From JBBSUQ01 sp964389755 (GTDB lineage Bacteria; Bacteroidota; Bacteroidia; Flavobacteriales_D; Crocinitomicaceae), in contig CAYMEW010000001.1 of the NCBI GenBank assembly GCA_964389755.1, positions 62,001 to 126,000 of the forward strand: 64,000 bases of DNA. Reading direction: 5' to 3'. Position numbers and translations under genes: made by a program. The notes beneath the pieces were generated by a model. The model did no database searches. It saw only the letters and a list, made by a program, of their open reading frames with translations, and was not told the DNA's origin. This document shows positions 7,851-17,333 of this stretch, in pieces (position 1 is the stretch's first letter; every line of letters starts with the position of its first letter).

Positions 7851-9380
7851 ATGAAAAAGCTTCGTTTCCTCATCCCATTCTTCCTGTTGTTGAGCCTTTA
7901 CAATGGACTTTTAGCAAGCAGCGATTTCCAGCTACATCTTACAACCAACCGACAAAGTTGTGTATCCCCGGCCACCATTTCCGTATCTTCCGTAAGTGCG
8001 TCGGGTGCCAGCCTCAACTGGTCCACGGCTCCCACTGCACTTTTCTACCAGTATAAATTAACGAATTCGCCGCTTGCCCCCGCTTCCGGGAACAATGCAT
8101 CCGTGACTTATTATAATGCGTCGGGACTGGCGGCGTCCACCACTTATTATTTTCACGTGCGCAGTTTTTGTGGCAGTGGCTACTCGTCCTGGAACACTGT
8201 TTCCTTTACCACGGAAGGTACACCGGCGGACCCGGATGATGAAATTTTGCTCATGAGCTACAACCTGCTGAACTACCCGGGGAGCAATGGTTCTGCGCGT
8301 GAACCGCATTACCGGACAATCATCGACAGCCTGCAACCCGATGTCCTCGTGGTACAGGAACTTTCCGATCCTTCGGGAATGAGTGACCTCCTGCAGCATG
8401 TCCTGAACTACAATTCATCTGTTTATTCTGCCGGAACTTTTTTAAACGGACCCGATTCCGATAACGGGCTGTTCTATAAGGCAAGTGTGTTTGAGTTCAT
8501 CAGCAATACCTCGATCGGGACTGATCTGCGCGATATCAATGCATTCATGCTGAAACACCTCGCTTCCGGCGACACGCTTATCATTTATGCGGCGCATCTG
8601 AAGGCGGGAAGCAATAGTTCGGACGAAGTCCAACGGGGTACGGAGGTCGATAGTCTGCGCAAAGTCACTAACCAGTTACACCCGGGCGCCTATTTCGTAG
8701 TTTGCGGCGACTTTAATTTCTACAGTTCATCTGAAACGGCTTACCAGAAATTACTGTCTGTAAGCGGAAACGGGAAGTTTAACGACGTACTGAGCATGAG
8801 CGGCACCTGGAATTCCCCGTCTTATGCGCTTTATCACACGCAATCTCCGCGAACGACCTCTTTTGGCGGGGGAGCAAATGGCGGTCTCGACGATCGCTTC
8901 GACCTGATCCTGTTTTCAGACGGAATTTATCAAAGCGGCGGCTTCGACATTGTGACAAATTCTTACAAAGTCTATGGCAACGACGGACAGCATTACAACC
9001 AGGCTCTGAATACGCCTCCTTACGGTAGTTACTCTTCAACAACCGCCTCTGCGCTACATGCCGCCTCGGATCACCTGCCCGTGATCGTTCGCCTGAAATA
9101 TACAAGCCCTGCATCTGCGCTGAGTTCCGGTCTTCGCGAAGCGGAAACGCGTGCCATCCGACAGGTATATCCGAACCCCGCACATGAAACGGTCACGGTG
9201 ATTCTTGAAAACACGTCATACCATTCTCTTTTTCTGCGCGACGCACAGGGAAAGCTTTTGTTCACGCGTGAAATTAAAGATAACGAAACCGAACTGAAAC
9301 TCTCTCTTTCCGACTTAAGTCCGGGTACGTATTACTTACATTGCGAAAGCGGGGATGCCTTTGAACTGGTGGTCCGTTGA
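7851..9380 (+). CDS. Secreted endonuclease/exonuclease/phosphatase-family protein with FnIII and T9SS domains
   Basis: A 509-residue exported enzyme candidate. A signal peptide spans residues 1-23. A fibronectin type III-like domain follows at about residues 35-130 (SASGASLNWS, STTYYFHVRSFC). An endonuclease/exonuclease/phosphatase domain lies at about 138-420, with the expected landmarks LLMSYNLLNYPG, VLVVQELS (catalytic Glu), VVCGDFNFYSS and ASDHLPVIV (catalytic Asp-His). A T9SS type A sorting domain (VYPNPAHETV) ends the protein. The likely substrate is extracellular DNA or a phosphodiester, but this family also includes sphingomyelinases and phosphatases. The frame is open to an ATG at 7824; 7851 begins the signal peptide. 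Confidence 0.88.
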   Translation: MKKLRFLIPFFLLLSLYNGLLASSDFQLHLTTNRQSCVSPATISVSSVSASGASLNWSTAPTALFYQYKLTNSPLAPASGNNASVTYYNASGLAASTTYYFHVRSFCGSGYSSWNTVSFTTEGTPADPDDEILLMSYNLLNYPGSNGSAREPHYRTIIDSLQPDVLVVQELSDPSGMSDLLQHVLNYNSSVYSAGTFLNGPDSDNGLFYKASVFEFISNTSIGTDLRDINAFMLKHLASGDTLIIYAAHLKAGSNSSDEVQRGTEVDSLRKVTNQLHPGAYFVVCGDFNFYSSSETAYQKLLSVSGNGKFNDVLSMSGTWNSPSYALYHTQSPRTTSFGGGANGGLDDRFDLILFSDGIYQSGGFDIVTNSYKVYGNDGQHYNQALNTPPYGSYSSTTASALHAASDHLPVIVRLKYTSPASALSSGLREAETRAIRQVYPNPAHETVTVILENTSYHSLFLRDAQGKLLFTREIKDNETELKLSLSDLSPGTYYLHCESGDAFELVVR

Positions 9381-9523
9381 TGCGTGTAACGACAATGCTT
9401 TCCGGGAACAGGCTTTTATTCGCAGCCTGACGCTCTTTGTCCGTCACTACCGGATTTCCGTTGACGCATGCATCATTCAAAAAAATTTCAAAAAAATTGG
9501 CGTCGTATGAATTAAATTCACTT

Positions 9524-9540
9524 ACTTTGTTTTTCAAAGT
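9524..9540. promoter_or_regulatory. 17-bp palindrome, candidate operator (copy 1)
   Basis: ACTTTG-TTTTT-CAAAGT is a perfect inverted repeat ending 9 bp before the ATG at 9550 and followed by TCTTTTAG. The same half-sites recur in front of creD at 10476-10492. A site this close to the start codon, overlapping the -7/TSS region, suits a repressor such as the winged-helix protein encoded in the same operon. Confidence 0.6.
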
Positions 9541-9549
9541 TCTTTTAGA

Positions 9550-10164
9550 ATGGAAGAGAAAGTATATTTAGAGCAGTTACAGGAGATCCGGTCGATGATG
9601 AACCGGTCCACCAAATTCCTTTCGCTTTCCGGGCTGTCGGGAATTCTGGCTGGTGTTTATGCCATCCTGGGGGCGGTGATAGTCCATTCGATCATTATTC
9701 ATCGTTCGCATCGTTTCATCACACTTGAGAGTGTGGAGTTCATGCAGATCATCGGTGTTGCGGCCGGTGTGTTGGTTCTATCTATACTTACGGCCTTCAT
9801 TCTTTCAAAACGCAAAGCAGTTAAGAACGGTCAGAAGTTGTGGGACAGCAGCGCGAAACGACTCTTTTTCAATTTCGGGATTCCACTCGTAAGCGGCGGT
9901 ATCTTTTGCATAACCCTGCTACAATACGGCGTGACAGGGCTTATCGGTCCGGCCACACTGATATTTTACGGACTGGCGTTGTTGAATGCGAGTAAGTATA
10001 CGCTCGACACCCTGCGTTCACTCGGAATTTCATTCGTGGCACTTGGCCTGATCGCTACCCAGTTCATCGGTTACAGCCTGATCTTCTGGACCATTGGTTT
10101 CGGCTTTCTGCATATTCTTTACGGAACAATCATGTATCTCAAATACGACCGAAAGACCGCGTGA
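9550..10164 (+). CDS. Hypothetical six-TM membrane protein
   Basis: A 204-residue protein with about six hydrophobic helices (residues 28-48, 58-85, 105-122, 126-143, 150-170 and 172-195) after an amphipathic N-terminus (LEQLQEIRSMMNRS). Related proteins in Bacteroidota are usually annotated as hypothetical and travel with a small winged-helix regulator. The stop codon overlaps the GTG start of that regulator by 4 bp, so the two are translationally coupled. A 17-bp palindrome lies just upstream. I infer a membrane sensor or envelope-stress role together with CreD downstream; no catalytic motif is visible. Confidence 0.75.
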   Translation: MEEKVYLEQLQEIRSMMNRSTKFLSLSGLSGILAGVYAILGAVIVHSIIIHRSHRFITLESVEFMQIIGVAAGVLVLSILTAFILSKRKAVKNGQKLWDSSAKRLFFNFGIPLVSGGIFCITLLQYGVTGLIGPATLIFYGLALLNASKYTLDTLRSLGISFVALGLIATQFIGYSLIFWTIGFGFLHILYGTIMYLKYDRKTA

Positions 10165-10460
10165 AAAATCCCATCGAACATATCAACAAGGCTTTCGATC
10201 ATCGCATCCGGCTGGGTATCATGTCTGCACTCATGGTAAACGACTCCGTGGAATACACGATTTTGAAGGAACTGTTGCAGGTCACGGATGGCAACCTCGC
10301 AAGCCATATTAAAACCCTTGAACAGGAGCAGTACGTCAGCGTCACGAAACGTTTCGTGGGCAAAAAACCCAACACCGTTTATTCTGTAACTTCTTCAGGC
10401 AGAGAAGCCTTTGAAGCACACTTGCAGGCACTGGAACAGTTGATCGACCGAAGCCGCTAA
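10161..10460 (+). CDS. Winged-helix transcriptional regulator
   Basis: A 99-residue protein that is almost entirely one winged helix-turn-helix domain of the small MarR/ArsR-like type. Helices cover residues 8-60, the recognition region includes DGNLASHIKTLEQEQYV, and a beta wing follows (KKPNTVYSVTSSGREAF). The start is GTG, overlapping the upstream stop (GTGA). It is probably a DNA-binding dimer that autoregulates the operon: the same perfect 17-bp palindrome stands before the first gene of this operon and again between this gene and creD. No ligand-binding domain is present, so the signal is unknown. Confidence 0.88.
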   Translation: MKNPIEHINKAFDHRIRLGIMSALMVNDSVEYTILKELLQVTDGNLASHIKTLEQEQYVSVTKRFVGKKPNTVYSVTSSGREAFEAHLQALEQLIDRSR

Positions 10461-10475
10461 TTTTTTTGTACAAAC

Positions 10476-10492
10476 ACTTTGAAAAACAAAGT
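10476..10492. promoter_or_regulatory. 17-bp palindrome, candidate operator (copy 2)
   Basis: ACTTTG-AAAAA-CAAAGT, with the same 6-bp half-sites and spacing as the copy at 9524-9540, and also followed by TCTTTT. It lies 26 bp before the creD ATG at 10518, so creD probably has its own promoter controlled by the same factor. Confidence 0.6.
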
Positions 10493-10517
10493 TCTTTTTA
10501 AATATAAAACCACGTCT

Positions 10518-11843
10518 ATGCACACAGAACAAAGTTCACAACCAAAGCCACTACCGGAAAGCGGTTTTCGGCAATTCATGCATTCACACACAGCCCGTTT
10601 CATGGTGATTGCGTTTTTACTACTCCTATTGATGATCCCGCTGATCCGGGTGCAATTCCTGATTGACGAACGCGGTTCGCGGCAGGAGCATGTGATCGAC
10701 CAGTTGAGTACCGAATGGGGAGGTCCGCTGGATTACTACGGCCTTCTGCTACGTGTACCATTGCTGCGCAAGGACGGAAAAGAGAGTGAACCGGATTACC
10801 TGTATATTTTGCCGGAACAGAGTCGTGATTCTTTTCAGACGCGCGTTCATTCGAAGTACCGTGGCATATTCAAAGCGCACGTTTTCCGTGCCGATATAGA
10901 AGCTTCGGCGCTGATCGGAGTACAAAACATCACTGCGCCTGCCACTTACCTTACCCCCGACTGGCAACACGTGCAGGCCTGCCTGATCACCGGTGAAGCC
11001 GTGAATTTCAAGGAACTCGAAGCCTTCCGGGTGGACGGACAGTCTTACGCACTGGAAACACAGGTCGTTTCCGAACATAACCGCCATTACCTCGAAACAC
11101 TGTCCGCTCCATTCGCTATCGACCCCACCACCATCAAAGACCTTCACCTTGAGTTATCGGGCGTGATCCAGGGCGCTCAATCGATCAAGTACCGTTCGTT
11201 CGGTCAAAAAAGTACGCTAAAGACCTCCTCCAACTGGGCGGATCCTTCTTTTTCCGGAAATAACCTGCCTGACCCGGAATCACTCAGGATCAGCAGCAAG
11301 GGATTCGCGGCCGAATGGCATTACCTGGATGTGGGTCGGGGTACGCGAAAAGCCGTATCCAACCCGTTTAATTCGCATGCTCAGAATGCGGAGATCACCT
11401 TCATAGATCCGGTAGACCAGTACGTATTGAACGAACGCACTGCGAAGTACGGCCTGCTGGTCTTTGCGTTAACATTTGCCATTATCTTCCTGATCCAGGT
11501 CGTCGGAAAGGTGGATGTTCACCCGCTTCACTACCTGCTCATCGGACTCAGCCTCGTATTGTTTTACACCTTGTTGCTGGCTCTTTCGGAACAGATCGGA
11601 TTTACACCTGCTTATTGTATTTCGTCGGCTGTGATCATAGCGCTTTTCACCTGGTATGCGCGCTCGGTGTTAAAGTCCGCACGCTTTGCGATCCTGAGTG
11701 GCGGCAGCCTTGCGCTCACCTACGGTTTTATCCTGGTAATCGTAAACCTGGAAACTTATGCGCTTTTGATGGGCAGTATCGGACTCCTGATTGTTTTGGC
11801 AGCCATCATGTCCGTCACGCGAAAGTTGAATTTCGACCGGTAA
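10518..11843 (+). CDS. creD: CreD-family inner membrane protein
   Basis: A 441-residue membrane protein of the CreD (cell envelope integrity) family. One membrane helix at about residues 26-46 is followed by a large extracytoplasmic domain (about 50-300) with the family's LIRVQFLIDERGSRQ and beta-rich segments. A cluster of five or six helices (about 312-432) ends the protein. In Enterobacteria CreD is induced through the CreBC system; here no CreBC pair is adjacent and a small winged-helix regulator is. The frame extends to a TTG at 10479 inside the palindrome, but the ATG at 10518 is the plausible start. A strong terminator follows. Confidence 0.88.
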   Translation: MHTEQSSQPKPLPESGFRQFMHSHTARFMVIAFLLLLLMIPLIRVQFLIDERGSRQEHVIDQLSTEWGGPLDYYGLLLRVPLLRKDGKESEPDYLYILPEQSRDSFQTRVHSKYRGIFKAHVFRADIEASALIGVQNITAPATYLTPDWQHVQACLITGEAVNFKELEAFRVDGQSYALETQVVSEHNRHYLETLSAPFAIDPTTIKDLHLELSGVIQGAQSIKYRSFGQKSTLKTSSNWADPSFSGNNLPDPESLRISSKGFAAEWHYLDVGRGTRKAVSNPFNSHAQNAEITFIDPVDQYVLNERTAKYGLLVFALTFAIIFLIQVVGKVDVHPLHYLLIGLSLVLFYTLLLALSEQIGFTPAYCISSAVIIALFTWYARSVLKSARFAILSGGSLALTYGFILVIVNLETYALLMGSIGLLIVLAAIMSVTRKLNFDR

Positions 11844-11902
11844 ATACCACCACCTGCATAAGGCGGCATTCGTATTGTAAAACTACGTGTCCGCCTCCCA
11901 AA

Positions 11903-11938
11903 GAAAAAGGCTTTCCGAGATGGAAAGCCTTTTGTTTG
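11903..11938. terminator. Bidirectional terminator between creD and the adhesin gene
   Basis: A perfect AAAAGGCTTTCC / GGAAAGCCTTTT stem with a 5-nt loop has a T run on one side and an A run on the other. It lies between two convergent genes and can serve both. Confidence 0.85.
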
Positions 11939-11960
11939 TGTGCATGTGTGTTATAAACTA

Positions 11961-14900
11961 TCAACGGATGAGGTTGACATGTCCTTCGTAATCAAAATAT
12001 TTATCCACCTTTTTGTCTTTTATTCGCATGGTCCAGATATACACTCCTTCTTTGACCACTTCCCCGGCATAGGTTCCGTCCCAGCCTACCGAAGGATCGT
12101 GCGATTCCCAGATCACTTCACCCCAGCGGTTATAGATGTAGAATGTAAAGTTATAGATATCGATCCCGCTGGTAATGACCGGACCAAAGGTCTGATTATA
12201 CATATCGTTATCCGGTGTGAAGGTGTTGGGTACGTAGAATACGATCGGTTCGATCACGGAAATCTCCAGGATCACCGAGTCGAAGCAGACATCGTTGTTG
12301 GATGCCGTGAGCATCACCTGATATGTTCCGGTAGAACCCGAATAATCGTGATTTGAATTTGTGGATGTACCGCTTGTTCCATCACCGAAATCCCATACAT
12401 AACTCGTTGCATTGGTACTGAGATTGTTGAAAAACACGATTCCGTCTGCCTGATCCACGGTTTGCGGCGTAGCTGTGAAATTTGCATTCGGAACTCCGAA
12501 CACACAAATATAACTCAACTGGTTTTGCACTGTTGAACAGCCGTTGGAAGGATCGGTGACGGTAAGTCCGACATCGTAGCAACCTTCCGCAGTATAGGTA
12601 TGACTAACCGAAGCCCCGGAGTTATCCGTTCCGCCATCGCCGAAAGTCCAGTTATAGATCATTCCCTGCTGGTTATTCGTTTCGATAAAGTTCACAAGCA
12701 GTGGCGTGCAACCCAACAGCGTGTCCGCCCTGAAAGTAACCGCAGGCGCATTGAGGTCGGCATTGACCACTACCTGGTCGGTATTCGTACAGCCGCTCGT
12801 CGGATTGGTTACTGTGAGCGTATATGTCCCGGCTGCGTTTACAGAAGGAGTTGCGGTATTTCCGCCTGATACGATCCCCGGTCCGCTCCAGGAATAGTTT
12901 ACTCCCTGGGTGGCCGAACTTCCGTTAAGCGTTGAGGTCGGTGCATTACAGTTGAGTGTAACATCCGCCCCGGCATTTGCCGATGGAGGCGTCAGGTCTT
13001 CGGTTACAACGGCCAGATCGGAGTTCGTACAACCATTCGACGGATCGGTTACCGTGAGGTAATAGTTCCCTCCGGCATTTACAGAAATGGTTTGCGTATT
13101 GGACGCTCCCGTAATACCAGGCCCGCTCCAGGAATAGGAAACTCCGTTTGTGGTACTGTTCCCGCTGAGCATGCCCGTCGGTGCGTTACAATTAAGTACC
13201 AGGTCGGGGCCGGCATCCACATTTGGAGCCACCGGATCGGAGTTAATGAGTACGTTATCCGTCTGCGAACAGCCGTTGGACGGATCAGTCACTGTAAGTG
13301 TGTATGTCCCCGCCACGTTGATCGTCGGGGTAGCTGTATTTCCACCGGAAACAATTCCGGGTCCGTTCCAGGAGAATGTAGCCCCCGTGGTAGAGGAACT
13401 TCCGTTGAGCGTCAAGGAAGTAACCGAACAGTTGAGTATATCATCCTGACCGGCATTGGCATTGGGAACGCTGACGTTTTGATTGACAGCAACCGTGGAG
13501 GTGGCAGTACATCCGTTAGCCGGGTCCGTCACCGTTAGCGTATAGTTCCCCGGTGCATTTACAGTCGGGTTGAGGAGGCTGCCTCCGGAAACGATCCCAG
13601 GGCCGCTCCAGGAATAAGTTCCGCCACTGGTTGTCGAAGAACCGTTAAGTGTCACCGAGGTAACGGCACAGGTAAGTGTCTGTGATGTACCCGCATTCGC
13701 ATCAGGCGCCGTCGTGTTTTGGTTAATCGTCACCGTTGAGGTAGTCGTACATCCGTTCGTCGGATCTGTGATTGTGAGTGTATAAGTTCCCGGCGCATTT
13801 ACCGTCGGTGTTGCCGTATTTCCCCCCGATACGATGCCCGGTCCGCTCCAGGAGAAGGTTGCTCCCGAAGTTGTGGAAGAACCGCTGAGTGTCACGGAAG
13901 TTGTGGTACACGTAAGTGTTTGCGGCGTTCCCGCGTTCGCATTCGGCGGTGTATTGTTCAGTGTGATGGCCACTGTTGACGTATTCGAACAGCTGTTTGC
14001 CGGATCGGTTACTGTGAGCGTATAAGTTCCCGGTGCGTTTACGGTCGGTGTTGCACTGTTTCCACCCGATACGATTCCGGGGCCGCTCCAGGAATAATTC
14101 ACTCCTGAAGTCGAGGAAGACCCGTTGAGTGTAAGGGAAGTCGTCGTACAGGTCAGCGTTTGCGGCGTTCCGGCATTCGCATTCGGAATGGCCGTACTGT
14201 TCGTTACGCTAACCGTGGCCGTATTCGTACAACCGTTCGCCGGGTTGGTTACCGTTAAAGTATAGGTTCCGGGAGCATTCACTGTCGGAGTTGCCGTATT
14301 TCCGCCGGAAACGATACCAGGACCGCTCCAGGAGAAGGTTGCACCGGAAGTCGTGGAAGACCCGTTCAGTGTAAGTGATGTCACTCCACAATCAAGTGTT
14401 TGCGGAGTTCCCGCGTTTGCGTTCGGAGGTGTATTGTTGAGAGTGACGTTCACGGTTGCTGTGTTCGTACAACCATTCGCCGGGTTTGTCACTGTTAAGG
14501 TATAGGTTCCTGCCGCATTCACGGTAGGCGTTGTACTGTTTCCACCCGAAACGATTCCCGGACCGTTCCAGGAGAAAGTTGCTCCCGTAGTTGAAGAAGA
14601 GCCGTTGAGTGTCACCGAAGTGGTGGTACATGTGAGTGTTTGCGGAGTTCCGGCGTTTGCGTTCGGAGGTGTGTTGTTCAAGGTCACATTCACCGTTGCA
14701 GTAGCCGTACAGCCGTTTGCCGGATTCGTGACTGTCACAGTATACGTTCCTGCCGCGTTGACGGTAGGCGTTGCGCTGTTCCCACCCGAAACGATTCCCG
14801 GACCGCTCCAGGAGAAGGTTGCTCCCGTAGTCGAGGAAGAGCCGTTGAGTGTCACCGAAGTGGTGGAACAGGTCAGGGTTTGCGGAGTTCCTGCGTTTGC

Positions 14901-17330
14901 GTTCGGAGGTGTGTTGTTCAATGTCACATTCACCGTCGCGGTAGCCGTACAGCCGTTCGCCGGATTCGTTACGGTTACTGTATACGTGCCTGCTGCATTG
15001 ACCGTCGGAGTAGCCGTATTTCCACCCGAAACAATCCCAGGTCCGCTCCAGGAGAAAGTCGCTCCTGAAGTTGTCGAAGAGCCGTTGAGTGTGACGGATG
15101 TCGCGGTACAGGTCAGCGTTTGCGGAGTTCCCGCGTTTGCGTTGGGAGGAGTGTTGCTCAGCGTCACGTTTACTGTTGCTGTGTTCGTACAACCATTCGC
15201 CGGATTCGTAACCGTTACCGTATATGTTCCTGCCGCATTAACCGTCGGCGTTGCGCTGTTTCCTCCCGAAACAATACCCGGACCACTCCAGGAGAAAGTC
15301 GCCCCGGAAGTTGTCGAAGAGCCGTTGAGTGTCACAGAAGTTGTCGTACACGTAAGCGTTTGCGGAGTTCCTGCGTTTGCATTCGGAGGTGTGTTATTGA
15401 GTGTTACATTCACCGTTGACGTGTTCGTACAGCCGTTCGCCGGATTCGTTACCGTTAAAGTATACGTTCCTGCCGCATTGACCGTCGGGGTCGCGCTGTT
15501 TCCCCCGGAAACAATCCCGGGTCCGTTCCAGGAGAACGTCGCTCCCGAAGTTGAGGAAGAACCATTGAGTGTGACGGATGTCGTGGTACACGTAAGCGTT
15601 TTCGGCGGTCCCGCGTTCGCGTTGGGCGGTGTATTATTGAGCGTCACATTTACCGTTGCCGTGTTCGTACATCCGCTGCTCGTATTGGTTACGGTGAGTG
15701 TATATGTTCCGGCAGCGTTGACCGTCGGGGTAGCCGTATTTCCACCGGATACGATGCCCGGACCACTCCAGGAATAACTCACGGGTGAACTGCTTGAAGA
15801 ACCGTTTAAAACGACTGAGGTCGTAGTACATGTCAGTGTTTGCGGTGATCCCGCGTTGGCATTTGGAACGGCAGAAGCATTCGTGACTGTGACTGTGGCT
15901 GTGGCTGTACACCCATTTGCAGGGTTGGTAACCGTAAGTGTGTACGTTCCGGCTGCATTGACCGTCGGCGTGGCTGTATTTCCACCCGACACGATTCCCG
16001 GACCACTCCAGGAGAAGGTTGCCCCGCTTGTGGAAGAAGAACCGTTCAGCGTAGCCGTTGTGGTTCCGCAGGTGATCGTTTGCGGAGAACCGGCACTGGC
16101 ATTGGGAGGTGTAATATTTTGTGTGACGTTCACCGTGGCGGTTTTCGTGCATCCCGCAGGACTCGTCACCGTAAGTGTATACGTTCCGGGAGCGTTTACC
16201 GTCGGGGTCGCCGTGTTTCCACCCGAAACGATTCCAGGGCCGCTCCACGAATAACTTGCTCCGGAAGTGGACGAAGAACCATTAAGCGTAACCGTCGGAG
16301 AAGCACAGGTGATTACCTGAGCACCCCCGGCATTGGCGTTCGGAAGCGGATTTACGGTGACCGTGACGTTGGCAGGTGTTTTACAACCCGGCGGACTACT
16401 GCTGACCGTATAGGTCGTCGTAGATGTCGGACTTGCCGTAACCGTTGCGCCACTCGTTGAACTAAGTCCGGTAGCCGGTGACCAGGCATAGCCGGAAGCT
16501 CCACTGGCCGTAAGACTCACGGAACCGCCTGTACAAATGGAAGGTGCACTCGGAGTCACCGAGATCGGTCCGGGAGCATTGACTGTAATGGTTGTGCTGG
16601 AAGAAGCGTTGCATGGAGCCGCACCGATCGAATAATTGATGGTATGCACTCCGGGACCTGCCGTAGCAGGGTTAAAAACACCACTGGAAGAAGTTCCCGG
16701 GCCGGACCATGTTCCGCCACTGTTTACTGCAGTAAGCTGAACAGGTGCGCTCGTGGAACAGAACGGACCAGCGGGATTGATCGTAGGGTTAGGAGGACCT
16801 GTTTGCGCTCCCGGGGGAGGACCCAGTTGTAATGTAAATGTCGAAGAGGATCCGCTCCAGTTTTCCACTACGATCATGAGCGTCTGACCAGCTACCACGT
16901 TGGGTGAGGGAACGGTCGAAGTACATGGAAAAGAGGTCCCGAACTGGTTGCATCCGTTTGAAAAATCGGCGTAATTACACCCAATTTCATTGGCACTGTT
17001 CTGAATAGCCGTACATGGCGGTACTCCATTCGGAATATTGAAAACGGCCACATCCAGGAAGCCGGTAGAGGCATTCCCGTTGATGAGCATGTTCAATGGT
17101 CCGGAAGAAGTGATGTTCAACATGATATACCCGACTCCCGGCCCGAAAAAGTCAAGGCAGGAACTCACCGGTGTACCAGGTACGGAAAAGGTAAACGGGC
17201 CGGCCGTTCCGGGTGTACAGATCGACACGTTCGTATTACACTGGGCATTTGAATAACTGGATTTAACAGTCATAAAGCCAAACAGTGTCGCAAGCAATAA
17301 ATAGCAGACAACATTTTTCATAGCGCGCAT
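11961..17330 (-). CDS. Giant repetitive adhesin-like protein with T9SS type B domain
   Basis: A 1,789-residue surface protein. A signal peptide covers about residues 1-30. An N-terminal region (about 31-165) is rich in Cys and Pro, and Ig-like segments follow to about 328. Fifteen tandem repeats of about 80 residues (about 328-1528) each begin N-A-N-A-G and carry the SWSGPGIVSGGN core. Two PKD-like domains (WTFGDGGTD, VWDFGDGTS) lie at about 1540-1690. The last ~90 residues are the gliding-motility-associated type B sorting domain (PNTFTPDND, YNRWGEVIWES). It should be exported by T9SS and act in adhesion or as a surface filament. It starts 3 bp after a small secreted gene; the start could also be the Met at 17321. 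Confidence 0.92.
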   Translation of the reverse strand: MRAMKNVVCYLLLATLFGFMTVKSSYSNAQCNTNVSICTPGTAGPFTFSVPGTPVSSCLDFFGPGVGYIMLNITSSGPLNMLINGNASTGFLDVAVFNIPNGVPPCTAIQNSANEIGCNYADFSNGCNQFGTSFPCTSTVPSPNVVAGQTLMIVVENWSGSSSTFTLQLGPPPGAQTGPPNPTINPAGPFCSTSAPVQLTAVNSGGTWSGPGTSSSGVFNPATAGPGVHTINYSIGAAPCNASSSTTITVNAPGPISVTPSAPSICTGGSVSLTASGASGYAWSPATGLSSTSGATVTASPTSTTTYTVSSSPPGCKTPANVTVTVNPLPNANAGGAQVITCASPTVTLNGSSSTSGASYSWSGPGIVSGGNTATPTVNAPGTYTLTVTSPAGCTKTATVNVTQNITPPNASAGSPQTITCGTTTATLNGSSSTSGATFSWSGPGIVSGGNTATPTVNAAGTYTLTVTNPANGCTATATVTVTNASAVPNANAGSPQTLTCTTTSVVLNGSSSSSPVSYSWSGPGIVSGGNTATPTVNAAGTYTLTVTNTSSGCTNTATVNVTLNNTPPNANAGPPKTLTCTTTSVTLNGSSSTSGATFSWNGPGIVSGGNSATPTVNAAGTYTLTVTNPANGCTNTSTVNVTLNNTPPNANAGTPQTLTCTTTSVTLNGSSTTSGATFSWSGPGIVSGGNSATPTVNAAGTYTVTVTNPANGCTNTATVNVTLSNTPPNANAGTPQTLTCTATSVTLNGSSTTSGATFSWSGPGIVSGGNTATPTVNAAGTYTVTVTNPANGCTATATVNVTLNNTPPNANAGTPQTLTCSTTSVTLNGSSSTTGATFSWSGPGIVSGGNSATPTVNAAGTYTVTVTNPANGCTATATVNVTLNNTPPNANAGTPQTLTCTTTSVTLNGSSSTTGATFSWNGPGIVSGGNSTTPTVNAAGTYTLTVTNPANGCTNTATVNVTLNNTPPNANAGTPQTLDCGVTSLTLNGSSTTSGATFSWSGPGIVSGGNTATPTVNAPGTYTLTVTNPANGCTNTATVSVTNSTAIPNANAGTPQTLTCTTTSLTLNGSSSTSGVNYSWSGPGIVSGGNSATPTVNAPGTYTLTVTDPANSCSNTSTVAITLNNTPPNANAGTPQTLTCTTTSVTLSGSSTTSGATFSWSGPGIVSGGNTATPTVNAPGTYTLTITDPTNGCTTTSTVTINQNTTAPDANAGTSQTLTCAVTSVTLNGSSTTSGGTYSWSGPGIVSGGSLLNPTVNAPGNYTLTVTDPANGCTATSTVAVNQNVSVPNANAGQDDILNCSVTSLTLNGSSSTTGATFSWNGPGIVSGGNTATPTINVAGTYTLTVTDPSNGCSQTDNVLINSDPVAPNVDAGPDLVLNCNAPTGMLSGNSTTNGVSYSWSGPGITGASNTQTISVNAGGNYYLTVTDPSNGCTNSDLAVVTEDLTPPSANAGADVTLNCNAPTSTLNGSSATQGVNYSWSGPGIVSGGNTATPSVNAAGTYTLTVTNPTSGCTNTDQVVVNADLNAPAVTFRADTLLGCTPLLVNFIETNNQQGMIYNWTFGDGGTDNSGASVSHTYTAEGCYDVGLTVTDPSNGCSTVQNQLSYICVFGVPNANFTATPQTVDQADGIVFFNNLSTNATSYVWDFGDGTSGTSTNSNHDYSGSTGTYQVMLTASNNDVCFDSVILEISVIEPIVFYVPNTFTPDNDMYNQTFGPVITSGIDIYNFTFYIYNRWGEVIWESHDPSVGWDGTYAGEVVKEGVYIWTMRIKDKKVDKYFDYEGHVNLIR
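12745..16345 (-). repeat. Fifteen tandem 240-bp coding repeats
   Basis: The repeats are in phase with a period of 240 bp; homologous positions recur at 13921, 14161, 14401, 14641, 14881, 15121 and 15361. The central copies (about 13900-15700) are the most alike, and the outer copies at both ends are more diverged. This is the usual pattern of expansion by unequal crossing-over in the middle of an array. Long antisense frames in this region are by-products of the repeat codon usage. Confidence 0.92.
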
Positions 17331-17333
17331 CTT

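Noticed and set aside
14605..15777. 390-codon plus-strand frame (and neighbours at 13150, 15856) with regular Val/Pro repeats
   Set aside because: It is antisense to the adhesin repeats and stays open because each 240-bp unit has the same codon bias; the sense strand has a signal peptide, domains and a sorting signal.
12745..16345. Regular repeats considered as a CRISPR-like or satellite array
   Set aside because: The unit is 240 bp, coding and in phase, with no unique spacers and no cas genes nearby.
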